A DNA stretch of 64,000 nt from Pelecanus crispus (lineage: Eukaryota; Chordata; Aves; Pelecaniformes; Pelecanidae), in NCBI RefSeq assembly GCF_030463565.1, contig NC_134659.1, forward strand, positions 6,642,511-6,706,510. Direction: 5' to 3'. The translations under genes were made by a program, and so were the position numbers. Each line of letters opens with the position of its first letter. The first letter of the stretch is position 1. Under the pieces are notes generated by a model, which was not told the DNA's origin, did not search any database, and saw only the letters and a list, made by a program, of their open reading frames with translations. Positions 11,634-23,760 of this stretch are shown here, in pieces.

Positions 11634-14600
11634 GGAGATTGCTCCAGCTCCTGCTCTCCCTTGCCGAGAGCCAGCTCCCTCCCGGCCGGCACCGCGCTGG
11701 AGGGAGGGGTTGGCTGCCTGTGGCTTTCTCCCTTTTCCCTGCAAGACGGAGATGCTGATGTGTAAGCTCTGGGTCTCTTTGGCTCCCCAGGTCCTGCATG
11801 GCTGAAGCAGCGGCTGCGGGGAGGAGGCAGCCAGGAAGCCGCCCCTATAGACGCCGCTATACTCCTCCAGGCTCCTGCATATACATTTCCACTGCTGTCT
11901 GCCCGTGCTGGAGCGGGAACGTGCGTGTCCGAAGTGGCGCGGGGATTAATGGGCTGTAAGGAACAGGGTAGCTCTCGCCGTGCCGTCCCTGTCCCGGCCG
12001 GCAGCGGGTGCAGCCCGGCATGGCCGAGCCCCAAGCCAGCTCCATTCCAGCAGCTCCTCCGAAATATCCCAGGCTCAAAGCAATTTTACAAGAAGCCTTC
12101 GCTTTCAGGGAGTCTGACCTTTTCATTAATAAATCAGCTGTGTTATTGAACGTATGAATAATACATGATCACACCCAGCCCTGCGCTAAGCTCTGTGTGT
12201 AAAATTTAATTAATCCTCTCACGTAACCCCCCCGAGGGCCGGTGATGAATGGTTACGCGCAGCTCGGGCTGCCAGCCGTACCCAGTGACGGCTCCGGGGC
12301 ATCCTGGCCCCAGCAGCCACATCCCGGTCACCCCGGGGGGGTTTCCCTGCAGCAATTTATTTGGCTGCTTCGTTTCTCTGTGTGTTTTAAAGGGGAAAAT
12401 TCCCTTTTGCTATGGAGCTGCTGGAGGAAACCCCGGCAGCGTCCTCTCACCGTGCATTTCCTCTGGGAAATAACATCAGCTATTTCTTTCCCCGACCTTT
12501 TCCTGCTGTGGCTGTTAATAATGTGAAATCCTGAGTAAATGTCTCCATTCAGGTGTGTTTAACGGCAAACCATGAGCAAACACCGTCACCGCCGCTGCAA
12601 TCTCCAGGAGACCCCCAGGTATTTAAATGGGAATCAGCCCCAGAGATGGCCTGGATCCCAGCAGGGTCCTTCCCTCCCGCTGCGACGTGGGAGGGGTGGG
12701 AACGCGTTTGCTTGTTTTGAAACTCGACAAAAGCTTTGACCCCCGTGGACGGTGCCAAGGAGAGCGTTAGTTTGACGCCGGGGGGGGGGGCCACGCTGTT
12801 TGCTCCCAGGCTTTGCCGCTGCCCACCGCTCCCCTCGCTCCCCTGTTTAACCTTGCAAGCGCTGGGGAGACGGAGGGGATACAGAGGGGGCTGCCTCGGC
12901 TCTGCCCCCCGAGTCAACGGGCCGGGGGTCTTGCAGGGGGAACCGCAGCAGCCCAGGGTTAATTAGCAAGCAGCGTAACGAGGGCTGGTAGTGATTACAC
13001 ACACCCTTCGCCAGGAAGCAGCTGCAGGCTCACGTGGCCGGTGCACGGGGGGGCCGAGCCCCTCCGGCAGACCCCCGGCGCAGCGCCCTGCCTGGCACCC
13101 TGCAGCCCAAGCGGGACGGCACCCGCTGCCCCACGCCATGGGGCTGCCTGGGGCCACTGGTGCGAGCGGGAGGGTTTGGGTGGGCAGTGCACGCGTGGCC
13201 GGAGCTGGGGGGGCTGCGTGCGGGGGGAGCCCAGCTCTTGGGGGCTGCAGGGGCACCCAGCCCCGGCTGCACCCCACAGCTCTGCCGGGGTGCTGCGCGG
13301 TGCCGGGGATGGAAACCAGCTGCCATGCTCCCCCACGAGCGGACGCGGCCCGTGGGTGGGTGGGGGTGTGGGGGTCCCACTCAGCTCCCTGCTCTGGGTG
13401 CTCCCCGGGAGGTGACGTGCCGTGGGCTTTCCGGCGCAATCGGCGCAGGCGCTGGGGATGCTCCCGCTGTCCCTGCTCCCGGCAGCCTTTGGGTGCGACG
13501 GTGCGGCTGCGAAAGGATGGAGCGCTTCACGCGCGGCCGTCGCTGCTGGCAGAAGGGATGCGGTGTCACGGGGGAGAGTGTGGGATCACGCAGGGACTCC
13601 GGGGTGGGTTTTGGAGCTGGTGTAAGCTGGCACCGGTCCCACCGACGCGGAGAAAGCTCTGCCTGCTCCCACCAGCAGAGGAGCAGGCCCCCGGTCGCTA
13701 CCTCTCCCTGCCTGATCACGCAGCGGTTCAGCGAATGTGCTGAAAAATAAACATGTTTCCTTATAGCTCCACATGCACAAATGTTACCCTTGGCTGCACG
13801 CGAGAGGCCGGCAGCCCTGGGACTGAAGGGGCTTTTGTTGGGGAAACAGCTGCAAGAAGAATTTGAAAACTCCTTCTAGGTTGCTCTTCCTGCCTCCTTC
13901 TCCCAAGCTTTCCCTAGCCGGCAAAGATGATCCAGGGGGGGATTTACAGCTCTGCCCCATGGCTGCAGCCTGCACGGCTCAGGGAGCATCCCCCTTGGCT
14001 GGGGCAACCCCCGGGGCCCAAGCCCCTGCACCGCAAGCTCCTTCCCAGCTTTTCTCCCTGCTCCCTGCAGGCTCTCTACACCCCGGGCTTCCTCCTCTCT
14101 CCCTCCCAGCCCTCCCAATTAAATGTTTCCGAGCGAGGTTGTCTTGAAGTGTCTGCAACTTCAGAAATCCCCAGCAGGTTGCCTCTGAGGAGCGGTTTCA
14201 AAGGCTTTAACCGCTCTCTGACACCGGTTCCGCGCCGCTGCCGGGAGCTGCTGTAGCTCCGGGGTGGCTGCACGCAGCCAGCGGGACCCGGGGACGGGGA
14301 CGAGGCACCGCTGTCCCCAGGTTTTTGAGAAATACCGGGTCAGGATCACCAAACCTCCCAGCCCTTTGTGCATGGCTTGAGCCCTGGGTGCGGCTCTCCG
14401 CAGACAACCAGGACAGGGCTGGAGTCAGTCCGGTATGGAAACATCACTTGTTTGCATCCACAGCTACGGCTATTTTCTTCAATAGCCAACAGCTACGTAA
14501 GGAGGAGTTTGAATTCATACGTCAGGACGATGCCTGATGGAAAGAAACTGGGCGGCGGCTGGGCGGGTGTGCGAGCAATGCGATGGGGAACGCTCAGCCT

Positions 14601-14846
14601 TGAGTTCGGGAGCTCTGACCTGGGGTGTGAGGCTCCTGGTTTGCTGGGCCACCGGCTGCCCGCTCAGCAAGGAGTTGAGAGAAATGGAGAGAAATGCAGG
14701 CTGTAAAGCTGCCGCTCAGGATGGTCCCTCTTGGGCCCTGGGGACAATTTCCAGCCGCCAAGCAGAGGACGGTGCCAGCCCCGGCTGTGGCTTGGCGGAT
14801 GGTCCAAGGAGCCACCAAGCTGGGATGTCCTGCTGCCCGTCCCGGC

Positions 14847-14890
14847 CATGGGGGGGACATGGGGGGACATGAGGGGGACATGGGGGAGAC
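14847..14890 (+). repeat. Short GGGGGACAT minisatellite
   Basis: Four imperfect units of about 10-11 bases (CATGGGGGGGA-type) in tandem. The G-rich strand could form a quadruplex. Confidence 0.85.
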
Positions 14891-15870
14891 CCCCACAGCT
14901 CTGGCACGGGGTCTGAGGGACGTGGGGCAGCGCGATGCCGTTGGGACGAGGGCCCAGGCTCCCGGACAGAGAGGGCAGATGCTCCCCGGCACCGCCTCCA
15001 GATGTGCATTTCATTCCGATTTAATCAGATATTTACTGTGAGACCATAAAGCTGTGAACTGCTCTCGGACACGTTTCCAGGGCTATTCCCCAGCCTCTTC
15101 CCCTGCACTGCCACCATCTCCCGTCACCAAGCCCTCCCCTTGCTGTTTAATTGCCTCACTTAATCAATGCAAATGAGTTATGAGCCACGAATGGTCTCTG
15201 ATCCCGGTGCAAATCCCTGTAAAACATGCAGCTGGAAAAACTCTTCCCCAGCCTTTGGCTGGTTTTCCTTGCGTGTTTGCTGCTCACCTCCCAGAGGCAG
15301 GCTGTACCCGCCGGGGGTGCTGTCCGTTTGTCCGCAGGGTGCCAGCAATCCCACCCAGACATGCCCTGCGCCGGGGTGGCTGGCAGAGCTCCCCAGGAGC
15401 GTTGGAGGGCACGACTCAGGGCACCGGGTACCCCAGTCAGCTAGGAAATCATCTGGGCTTTTCCTTCTGCGCCGTCCTTGTAGCAGCACAGCTCTGCCCT
15501 CACCTGCCTCCCCACCGATGTCCTCGGCTTCCACGCCTGCCCTGAGCCGTGGCTGCTGCACAGTCTCCTCCCTGCACTCCTTGCTGGGCGTATTTTTAAT
15601 AACCCCCTTTCTGTATATTGCCTCTGTCCTGCACACAGCCCCTGCTTGCGCTTGGCAGGTCGGCCAGGCTTGAGCACCCCCAGCCATCACCGCCGAGCTG
15701 TACCAATATCAATTTCCAGTCCCGCGTGAAACCCACTGAACCCTGGTGGCACATTCGCACGAGCCAGCCCTTCGGGGGCTTGTTGAACGGTTCCTTGTTG
15801 CAAACGTCAGGGAGGTTGGTTGTGAAGCATCAGCGATTTCCTTGGAGGACAACAGCTGGATCTATTGATC

Positions 15871-15912
15871 TGTCCGTGCGTCCGTCCATCCATCCGCCCA
15901 TCCCTCCGCCCC
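15871..15912 (+). repeat. TCCR/TCCG-type imperfect microsatellite
   Basis: A pyrimidine-rich tract of TCCA, TCCG and CGCC tetramers, directly left of a CpG-rich patch. Confidence 0.75.
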
Positions 15913-15949
15913 CAAGCAACCCCTGCTACCCCATGCCTGCAGAAGCAAG

Positions 15950-16140
15950 GTGCGAGGGTAAGGAGGGAGGTGGGGCCGCACGGAGGTGATGGGGGGCCTG
16001 GGAAGCGCCTGTCGGGTGCTGGGGATGGGCGAGGGGAGCGAGGGGCCGGGGGCCGGCGCGGCGCGGCCATGCTGCGAGCGCCGGTGCAGCCGCCGGGGTT
16101 GCTGGCAGGGGCCGGGCTGCTGGCGAGACGCAGCTGGATG
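15950..16140. other. CpG-rich patch
   Basis: This stretch has very high GC with many CpG dinucleotides (GGCCGGCGCGGCGCGGCC near 16049), stronger than neighbouring sequence. It could be a small CpG island or an orphan promoter. No linked exon was found. Confidence 0.4.
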
Positions 16141-19100
16141 GCTCCGCTTTTTTCCAGGCCTGTGTCTCAGTTTCTCTTTATTTTATGTGTTTTTATTTCC
16201 TATTAAAAGCACGCTGTCTCATTTCCTCCATGAAAAACAAGGCTCTTTCAGCGAGATGAATTCCTCCAGGTCCAGCAAAGCCCCAGTCTGCACTGAAAAA
16301 TAAACAGGCTGTGCGGGACGCAGCCACCTTCTCCGCACATCCCTTGCTGCCCCACGTCCCCCGCTGCCGGTGCTGGGGTCGGCTGAGGGCAGGGATGCTG
16401 AATCCCCTCCCCGGGGACGGACGGACCGCGTCTGCTGCAGACATCATCCGGCCAGCGCCGTTTGCTGCCCTGTGCTTCCCCTTCCCTCCCAGGAGCCTTC
16501 CTTGTTTCGGGCAGGGGTTGGTGGCAGCTAAAGGAGGCGGAACAAGTGACACTTTTCCAGGCTGCTGTGTCCCCTTGCCATGTTGGGAAGATGCTGGGGG
16601 CTGCAGGAATGGGTCTGGAGCCCTCTCAGTCCCCCAGCATCTGCAACCCTCCATCCGCAGGAGACAGATCCTCAGAGGCTACAGGAGCAGCTACCAGAGC
16701 ATCTGCCTCAGCTGGAAGCAGCGGCGCAGATGCCTTTGAGATGAAAACACTTCCTCTGCCACTCCACCTCCACCTGACATTTGGGAAAGCAGAGCCGCAG
16801 CTCCCTGGAGCTTTCCGGCGCTCTTAATTGGAGCCATTACACACGCTGCTCATCATGCCGAAAGGCGTGAAGCGGCAGCGTGGGGCAGCGCTGGCTCCGG
16901 GAGGGAGCCTGGAGAGGAGCCGTCCCGTCCCGGGCTGTTGTCCGGGGAACCGGGTGTTTATCCCGGCCGGCAGTGCCGGACCAGACCTGGGTGGGTTGTC
17001 TGCAGCCTGGGGCATGGCTGGCCTGCTGGGGGACTGGCTCCATGGGTGCACTGAGTCGGTGGGTCCTCAGCACCCGTTTCCGATGGCTCTGATGGCTACT
17101 GCGGGCTGGGTCGCCCGAGGGAGAGGTTTCTGGGCGAGGGGTGAACACTTTGTGCAGCTGAGCTCTTGCAACAATCCAGCCCTTGCAGGGGCAGAGCTGA
17201 GCTGCCTGGCGCTGGAGCACAGCCCGGCCACCCTCCCCGAGCCCGAACACCCCAGGGTGGTGCCTCCGCGAGGGCAGCCCTGCCTGCCCTGCTGGTCCCG
17301 GCATCGGCTCAGCTCCAACGCAGACCCCCAGGTCTGCAGATTTTCACCATTTTGGGGTTTGGTTTTTTTTTTTTTGGCCATGCTGCAATTTAACATCCAC
17401 CCTTGCGAGCAGAAGGCAGTCTTTCTGGATGGTGCTATGGCAGCAGGAATATGTTGGGGGGCTGATGCTCTGCCCTCCAGAGCTGCCTGTGCTTTGCTCT
17501 GGCTCCGCTCCAGCCCGTCCCTCCATGGCAAACACGGTGGTGGGCACGGCCGGAGGACAGCAGCTTCTGGGAATGCTCCTGACAGCTGATTTTACAGTGT
17601 TGGCAGCTCAGCTCGGCCTTCCGTCCACTTCTGCTTCAATCAAAATAAATGTGCAATATTAAAGTATCAGAGTCGAACTCCCTGGGCAGAGGGAAACAGA
17701 AAGACGCTTATTTTCCAGCCCTGAGCTATGTATTTATTATGAAATGTTGGTGCTTGTTGGGGTGGAAGGCCTGGCAGGGCTCTGCGGCCGCAGCTCGCCA
17801 GCCACGGTGCACACCAGGACAGGGCGAGCGCCTCTGGCCAGATCCTGCCCGTGCCCGGCTGCTCGGGGAGAGGCTGCAGGCTGAGATGGCCGCTGCAGGG
17901 TCTGTCCCTTAAGGACGGAAAAAAACAAAGGGAAGAAATGAGATAAGGCTGAGGCATGTTGCTTTGACAACTTCCCAAGATTTCCTTTGGAGGCTGAGGG
18001 GCACGGGAACAAACTCTCCCTGGGGATGGGGCTTCCCGTGGCCAGGCACAATGCTGGGAGAGGGGAGGGGGGCCAGGGAGGGTAGCAGGGGGCTGGGAAA
18101 GGCAATGTGGGCTGCCAGCACATCAGGCTGCGGTCTGCCCCATCAAAGGAAAGGGGCAGCGATAGCAGGAGCTGGTATTGCCTGCAAGCACCCAACCTCC
18201 GAGGAATGTCTTGAGTCTTCCCAGGTGCAGGGTACGAAGCAGCTGTGATTACTGAGTGCAAGCGATTGCATTAGTTGGGGAGTTATCAAGTGCCCTGAGC
18301 TGCTGGCAGCAGCTCACTTACTTCTGGTTGTGGAGATATGAAGGTTTGCACCTTCAGCCAGTAATTCCAGCCAGTTTTCAAGCCTGGGGGAACTGCAGAG
18401 GCGTCGGGAGATGAGCCAGCGAAGGTCACGCTTTCCACGCCACGCTGGTGTCTGCTGGGAGCTGAGGACGCTCAGGCCTGTGCTGAACTGCATCAGGTGG
18501 GGTTCAGTGTCTTGCACAGAGATTTTTAGCTGTGGCTGGCAGATGTTCAGGGTTCATGGACTTGAATTTGCTGTGGAAATGTTTGTGTCTTCATCTGAGG
18601 ATTTTCAGGACTCTGCAAGTCAGAGAAGATTGAAAGTGCAGGTCCGGTGGTGGTCCACGGGGACCGGCTGTGTTTACTGGGCTTTGGGAGCTCTCTGGAT
18701 GAGGGAGGAAATAACACACGCACAAAATCCTCTAAGGATGCAGAACTGGGAGGATTTGCAAATGCCAGAGAGGACAGAGAGGTTAGAAAAATCTGCAGGA
18801 AACACAAAGGCCCAATTTGGAAAATGCAAAGCAGATCCATCTGGAGGGGACTGGGGAATGGCAGCAGCACATCGCGGATGCTGTGAGCTCCTCGGGGCAG
18901 TGGGTCTGGGAAAGGCATTCAGGAGGTGCCTGCTCAAGTGTCCTTCCCTTTTAGGAAGATGCTAGAGGGGATCTGTCAGCTTTAAATCCTGCTAGCCAGG
19001 TTGTCCAAACAGCTCGGTTCCCGGCTGAGCAAGCAGCCAGGTTTTTGGCATTGCCTGGGGCTTAGCAAGTGCCGGGCTCCCCGCAAGACCCACGAGCAGC

Positions 19101-20300
19101 AGCTGGCAGGAGCCTGTCGAGCTGACCCGGGTCTCTGGCCACAGCCTCATGCTCTTGCAGCCACTTCATCCCACGGGTGCCAGCTGGGATTGCAATCCCC
19201 AGGCTGAAAATGCTCCCTTCGGCTGCGGGGTGCCGTCCCCGGGCTCCCGTCCCAGCCCCAGGGCCATGAGGGCACCGCAGCGATTGCTGTCCGTCGGTCG
19301 CTGTCTCTTGGCTAAATTGCTGTAACTGCCCTGAAGCGCAACGGCAGTGCGAGGGGCAGGGAGTACGAATAATAATCGTGCAGCCAGACGCTACAGGGAA
19401 ATAATTTCAGTTCTTGGCAGTGGGGGCTAGCAGGGGGACCCGCTCTCGCGCCGATACCCCTGGGCAAAAGCCCAATTAACTTTGGATGCGAGAGACGAGG
19501 TGCCGCAAGGCTCCGCTCCTGCGGTTTCGGATGCGTCGCCCCTTCCACCCAGCGGGGCTCAGGGCTTGTCCCCGGTCCCCTGCGTGCTGCAGAGTCCCCG
19601 GTTCGCGTGCAGAAACCCCTGTCCCTGCTGCTGGGCTGCAAGAGCTGGGGTGGTACCAGCGGTCAGGATGGTTTAAGGTTGTGCCTGGACCATCTCCATC
19701 CCTTTAGGCAGCTCCCGGGGAAGCATCCCCTCGCGTGGGGTGGCCCGAACGTCACCCAGGGCAGTGGGAGTGGGGAAGCTTTGTGCAGCGTGGAGGCTGC
19801 GGGAGGATTAAAGGCAGATTGATTGGGCCTTAATAGCTCTGCCATAAATTCCTTCTCCAAACATTGTTTGAGAGCAGTGAAACCCCAGTGTTCCCAGAGC
19901 TCCCTTGCTTATTAAACAACCTAATGAAGTGATTTGATTAAATGCAGGGAAGTCTTTCAGGCTGCCCTGGTTCTTTGTAGCAACCTGGGATTATTGAAAC
20001 TGTTACTTGGGAGATGCTGTGCCTTAAGATGCACCTTGTTAGCTATCGATCGTTTCTGATTTCGCAGTGGCTAATTGCTGCGGTGGTTGTTTGTCGCTGG
20101 GCTTGTGGGAGTGCAGGAGAGCCCCAGGCATGTGCCCCGATGCCCAGCCAAGGCAACGGGCTTGAAACCAGAGATGCAAAAGGCTGTGCCTCTCCGCCTC
20201 GCCAGGCTCGTAGCTTGGGGGTTAAGTGACTTTGTGGAAAATAAGATCCAGAGCGGGTGGCAGGGTTTCTCCTATAGAAATGCTGCCATTCGGGCCTGAG
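16141..20300. other. Intergenic, no gene recognised
   Basis: Alternating GC-rich and moderately AT-rich DNA. The section 18300-18960 is less GC-rich and could be an eroded interspersed repeat, but it has no diagnostic end. No exon supported. Confidence 0.5.
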
Positions 20301-20323
20301 CTGCAACCGCAGAGCAGAGCGCG

Positions 20324-20506
20324 ATGGATATCCTGGGAGGAGCGAGGGAGATGAAAGGGAGCGGGGCGAGCGCCGACTGCGAAGGCTCTGGCACCGACTG
20401 CCGCTCTGCGTTCAACGGGAACGGCACCCGGCGGGGTGGGCAGCTGCTGCCAGGGGCTCCTCTAATACCAATAACTAATAGCAGCGGTAGTAGAAAGAGC
20501 CGGTGA
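20324..20506 (+). other. Unassigned 60-codon open frame ending at a consensus splice donor
   Basis: An ATG in fair context (GCGCGATGG) opens a frame rich in Gly, Ser and Arg. It runs into AGCCG|GTGAGT at 20504/20505, a full-consensus donor. This is what a small first coding exon would look like, but no downstream acceptor in the same phase and no protein family could be identified, so chance is likely. Confidence 0.12.
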
Positions 20507-20871
20507 GTTTAGAAGGGAGAAGAGGAGAGTCCGGGCTGCGGAGGGAGAGTGGGAAGGAGCAGCATGAGTAACAGACATAAAAAGAGAGGAGGCAATGTGA
20601 CCTCTGCAGAAACACAAATTACTCAGCTCCTTCTGGCTGCATCAAGGATTTTCTGACTCACCAGCCTGGGGATTTAACCCCTGGATCTCGGCTGCACTGG
20701 CAGGCGGCTGGCAGGATGCAGGGAGAAGGCAGCTCCAGCTCCTCGCCTGTGCGGGAGCGTGGCAGGGGGCTGCCAGGTGTCCCCCATCCTCTTCGAGGTG
20801 AGGAAGGCTCCAAGTGCCCCCCAGGCTTTGGGGAGCACGGTGGATTTGCACGGGGACCCCAGGACTGAAGA

Positions 20872-20907
20872 GGTGGAGGGATGAGGCTGGCGGTGGAGGG
20901 ATGAGGC
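20872..20907 (+). repeat. Two-copy 20-base tandem repeat
   Basis: GGTGGAGGGATGAGGC occurs at 20872 and again 20 bases later. Confidence 0.85.
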
Positions 20908-21027
20908 CATCCCTTCCAGCCGCCTGCACTGCCAGCTCCCAAATCCTGCAAATGAGCCTCACTCACCCCCTCTCCCCCCTCCCCAGAGCCTTGGGAGCTA
21001 CCTGGAGCTGGCCGAGTCCAGGGAGTG

Positions 21028-21057
21028 ATGGAGAATCTGCCCTCGCAGATTCTCCAT
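21028..21057. repeat. Perfect 13-bp inverted repeat with 4-base loop
   Basis: Arms 21028-21040 and 21045-21057 are exact reverse complements around CCTC. The pairing stops abruptly at both ends. It lies in intergenic DNA with no known element around it. Confidence 0.95.
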
Positions 21058-23584
21058 GCAAAGCTCTAGAAACCCCCCTATTTTAGCAAAGCCCCAGCTT
21101 CGCCTCCCACATCCCTGGCCCCGTTGGTGGGCAGAGGACCAGCCCAGGAGCTGGGGATGGGGGGCTCAGGTGCAGCCTCCCGACAGCCCCATCCGCCCCT
21201 GCTCTCCCTCCTTGCAGGGGTTAAACCCTCCCAGGCTCGGGGTTGTTGTTCCCTTACACCCATGGAGCTACTTGGTTGAAGAGTGACTGAACTGCTTCAC
21301 CTCTCACTGAACCTGGCCTGAAAAGATGGGAAAAAGCCTGAGATCCTGCTGGGCATCGGAGCTTGTCGCCTCTATTCCGAGAGCAGGAAGGGCAGGTCCG
21401 GAGGGACACTGACATAGGAAAGTTTCGGCTCCCTCTCACCCCAGATCACCTGAAAAAACAGGAAAGGAAAGAGGAGAAAGATATTCCAGCAAAGGAGGGA
21501 AAACAGCTGCAGGAGGCAACGTAAAGGCTGTGCCCGTGGAGCTGTGCCAGGGAACGGCTGGAAATGGGCTGGGAGCAAGTCGGGAGAGACGGGGCGATAA
21601 GGGATGGAGCTCAGCTAGGCGAAAAATCTGGGAGGAGCTTGATTTATTTGCTGTTTCCCTTTCATCTCCTTTGCTTCCAATTTTCATCATGGTTTGTGAA
21701 GAGTTTATCTTGAAGCTTGTGCAATGGCTGGACCGGCTCCACGGAGAAACAGACTCGGAGCAAAACTGTCGCCAGCAAAACAAACCTGGAGTCCAACCTG
21801 GGCTGTGATTGATAATCTTGGCTATCAGGGCCTCTGGAGTTTGTTTAAACCAAGCTGGGATTTTCACCAAGACAAGTTTCATTATGAGATTTCCTGTGCT
21901 GCCGGGAGAGGCAGAAACCTCATCACAGCAGCCTCTCCTGGTGTTGCCTTTCCCATTTCTGGGCCCCGGTTGATCTCTCTTTAAAAGAAGAAGAGAGTGA
22001 GAGCAGTGACTGGAGCTGGACAGGAACAGGGGTTTCAGTTTCACTGGAAAGGCCTTGTATTCTGCTTTTTTTCCACTCTAAAATAATACAAAAACAAAAA
22101 TAAGACATTTCCCATAAAACAGAACTGCTGGAAAAATCTCCCTTGGAGTTGAAGGAAACATTTTTTTTTTTCAATACAATCAGAATATTTCACTCCTATT
22201 TTTACCTTCAGTAAAGCCCTCAGTGGGAAATCGAGACCACTTTTAGGGATGCGATTTCACCTGCACTTGACGGTTTTCGCAGTGCTCGGCTCCCCGGAGG
22301 GATGCGTGCCGGGAGCGGCGGGGTCTCGGGGCGCTCAGCCAACCTCTGTCCCCTCGGAGCTGCTGCCCCGTTTCGAGGCAAAGGCCGGGGCTGCAGGGAG
22401 GCACCCCAGAGATGTTACCCAGCGCCTCTTCCCGCTGTCCCCCTTCGCCGCCGGAGAGCTGCCGGCTCCTGCCCCCAGAATGGGAGCGCAGAGCCCCAGC
22501 GTCCCGGACCCGAAGGCACCGCTCCTGGTGCTGCTCCTTCCACGTGGGAGATGCGGAACCCCCCATCCAGGGTGAAATTAGGTGCCCGCCTCTCCTTGCG
22601 AATGGCTGAACAGATTTCTGCTCTGTCCCTTTGCCCAGCGAGCTCTTTGCACAACTGAGCCTCAAGTATTTGGGTGATGAGTGGCCAGACGAAGCCAGGG
22701 GAAGGGCTGGGTGATGAGTCTGTGTTCTGGATGATTCCCAGCTCTACCCAGCTCAGGGATGATCCCGGCTTAATTACAGCCCTGCTCTTCCCCCCAGGTG
22801 CAAGGGAAGTGTTTATGGGGAGAGGGGTGTGCGGATACAGCCCTTGGAGGACTGCTCCTGGAATGGTTCTGGAAATCTGATGCTGCCTCCGATGCTTCCC
22901 TGCTCAACAGCTGAGCCATGTGCAGTGCCCGTGAGGAAGAGTTAACTCTTCCCTGCAAGCACCCTGCGTCCTGCTGCACGGTGGGGAGAGGCTGGGTTTG
23001 GCCCCTGGCTGGGCACGCAGGGTGTGAGAATGAAACAACCCGGCGAAGGGAAGGGGCTGTTCGAAGGGAAGGGGGAAAACCCCACCAGGCATTTCTTGGG
23101 GAGGAGAGAGACCTGTTTCCCGTGGGATCTTTATTCCTTGAAAGAGGCAGAGAGGAGAAAATGGAGCATTTGCTTGCGAAGGCGAAAGGATGCTGGGCAG
23201 AGCAGATGGGTTTTGGTTTCGTGGTGAGAGCAAGGGAGGCAGAAAAGGTCTGGGACTGGCTGCCGCAGCCTGAGCATGTCCGAGCAGCCCCAGCGCCGCT
23301 GCAAATGCGGCCGTGGCTCTGGAGGGAGGGGTAACTCCGCAGGTGGGGGGCTGACCCTGGGGGCTGGGGGTGTCCGGGGGTGGGAAAGCACAGATGGAAG
23401 CTCGGTGCGGGGGGGATACTGCCCGGGGCAGGCGCAGGCAGCTCTGCCAGCCGGGAAGGACGCGGGCAGCCGGAGCCTGTGACGCAGGACCCGGGCGAGG
23501 AGCTGCGGAGGGACGGGTGCCTGCAGGGGTCTGGCACAAAGGTTAGGGAGAGACGGATTAACTCAAAGCCCCTGGCAGCTCTTA

Positions 23585-23760
23585 GCAGTTAGAAAAATGA
23601 GCTGAATTTATAGCTGTAATATTTGGAGCAGTTTCTGAATATCTCTGGGGTTTTGACAGAGGCCTGTTTTCTGCTCGCACGCTGCCAAGCCATATAGGCA
23701 AATCTGCACCGGGTGTAATTTGCAATAATTTAATGGGGCCACGGAGATTACTCCCCAGGT
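23585..23760. promoter_or_regulatory. AT-rich island, possible conserved non-coding element
   Basis: About 175 bases with words such as TGTAATATTTGG and TTTGCAATAATTTAATGG, lying between strongly GC-rich neighbours. The composition contrast is seen; a regulatory role is inferred. Confidence 0.2.

Larger units (their letters stand above)
9155..15870. other. Intergenic, no gene recognised
   Basis: The 9.6-11.5 kb and 13.0-13.6 kb parts are very GC-rich with long overlapping open frames on both strands, judged spurious. About 12110-12250 is an AT-rich island with TAATTAAT-type words that may be a conserved non-coding element. Confidence 0.6.

Noticed and set aside
16670-16739. Possible exon after CCATCCGCAG with a Gln/Glu/Leu-rich reading
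   Set aside because: The upstream tract is weak, no partner donor in phase was found, and the reading ends in a stop within 28 codons.
18300-18960. Possible ancient interspersed repeat
   Set aside because: Composition differs from its surroundings, but no CR1, LTR or DNA-transposon terminal signature could be identified.
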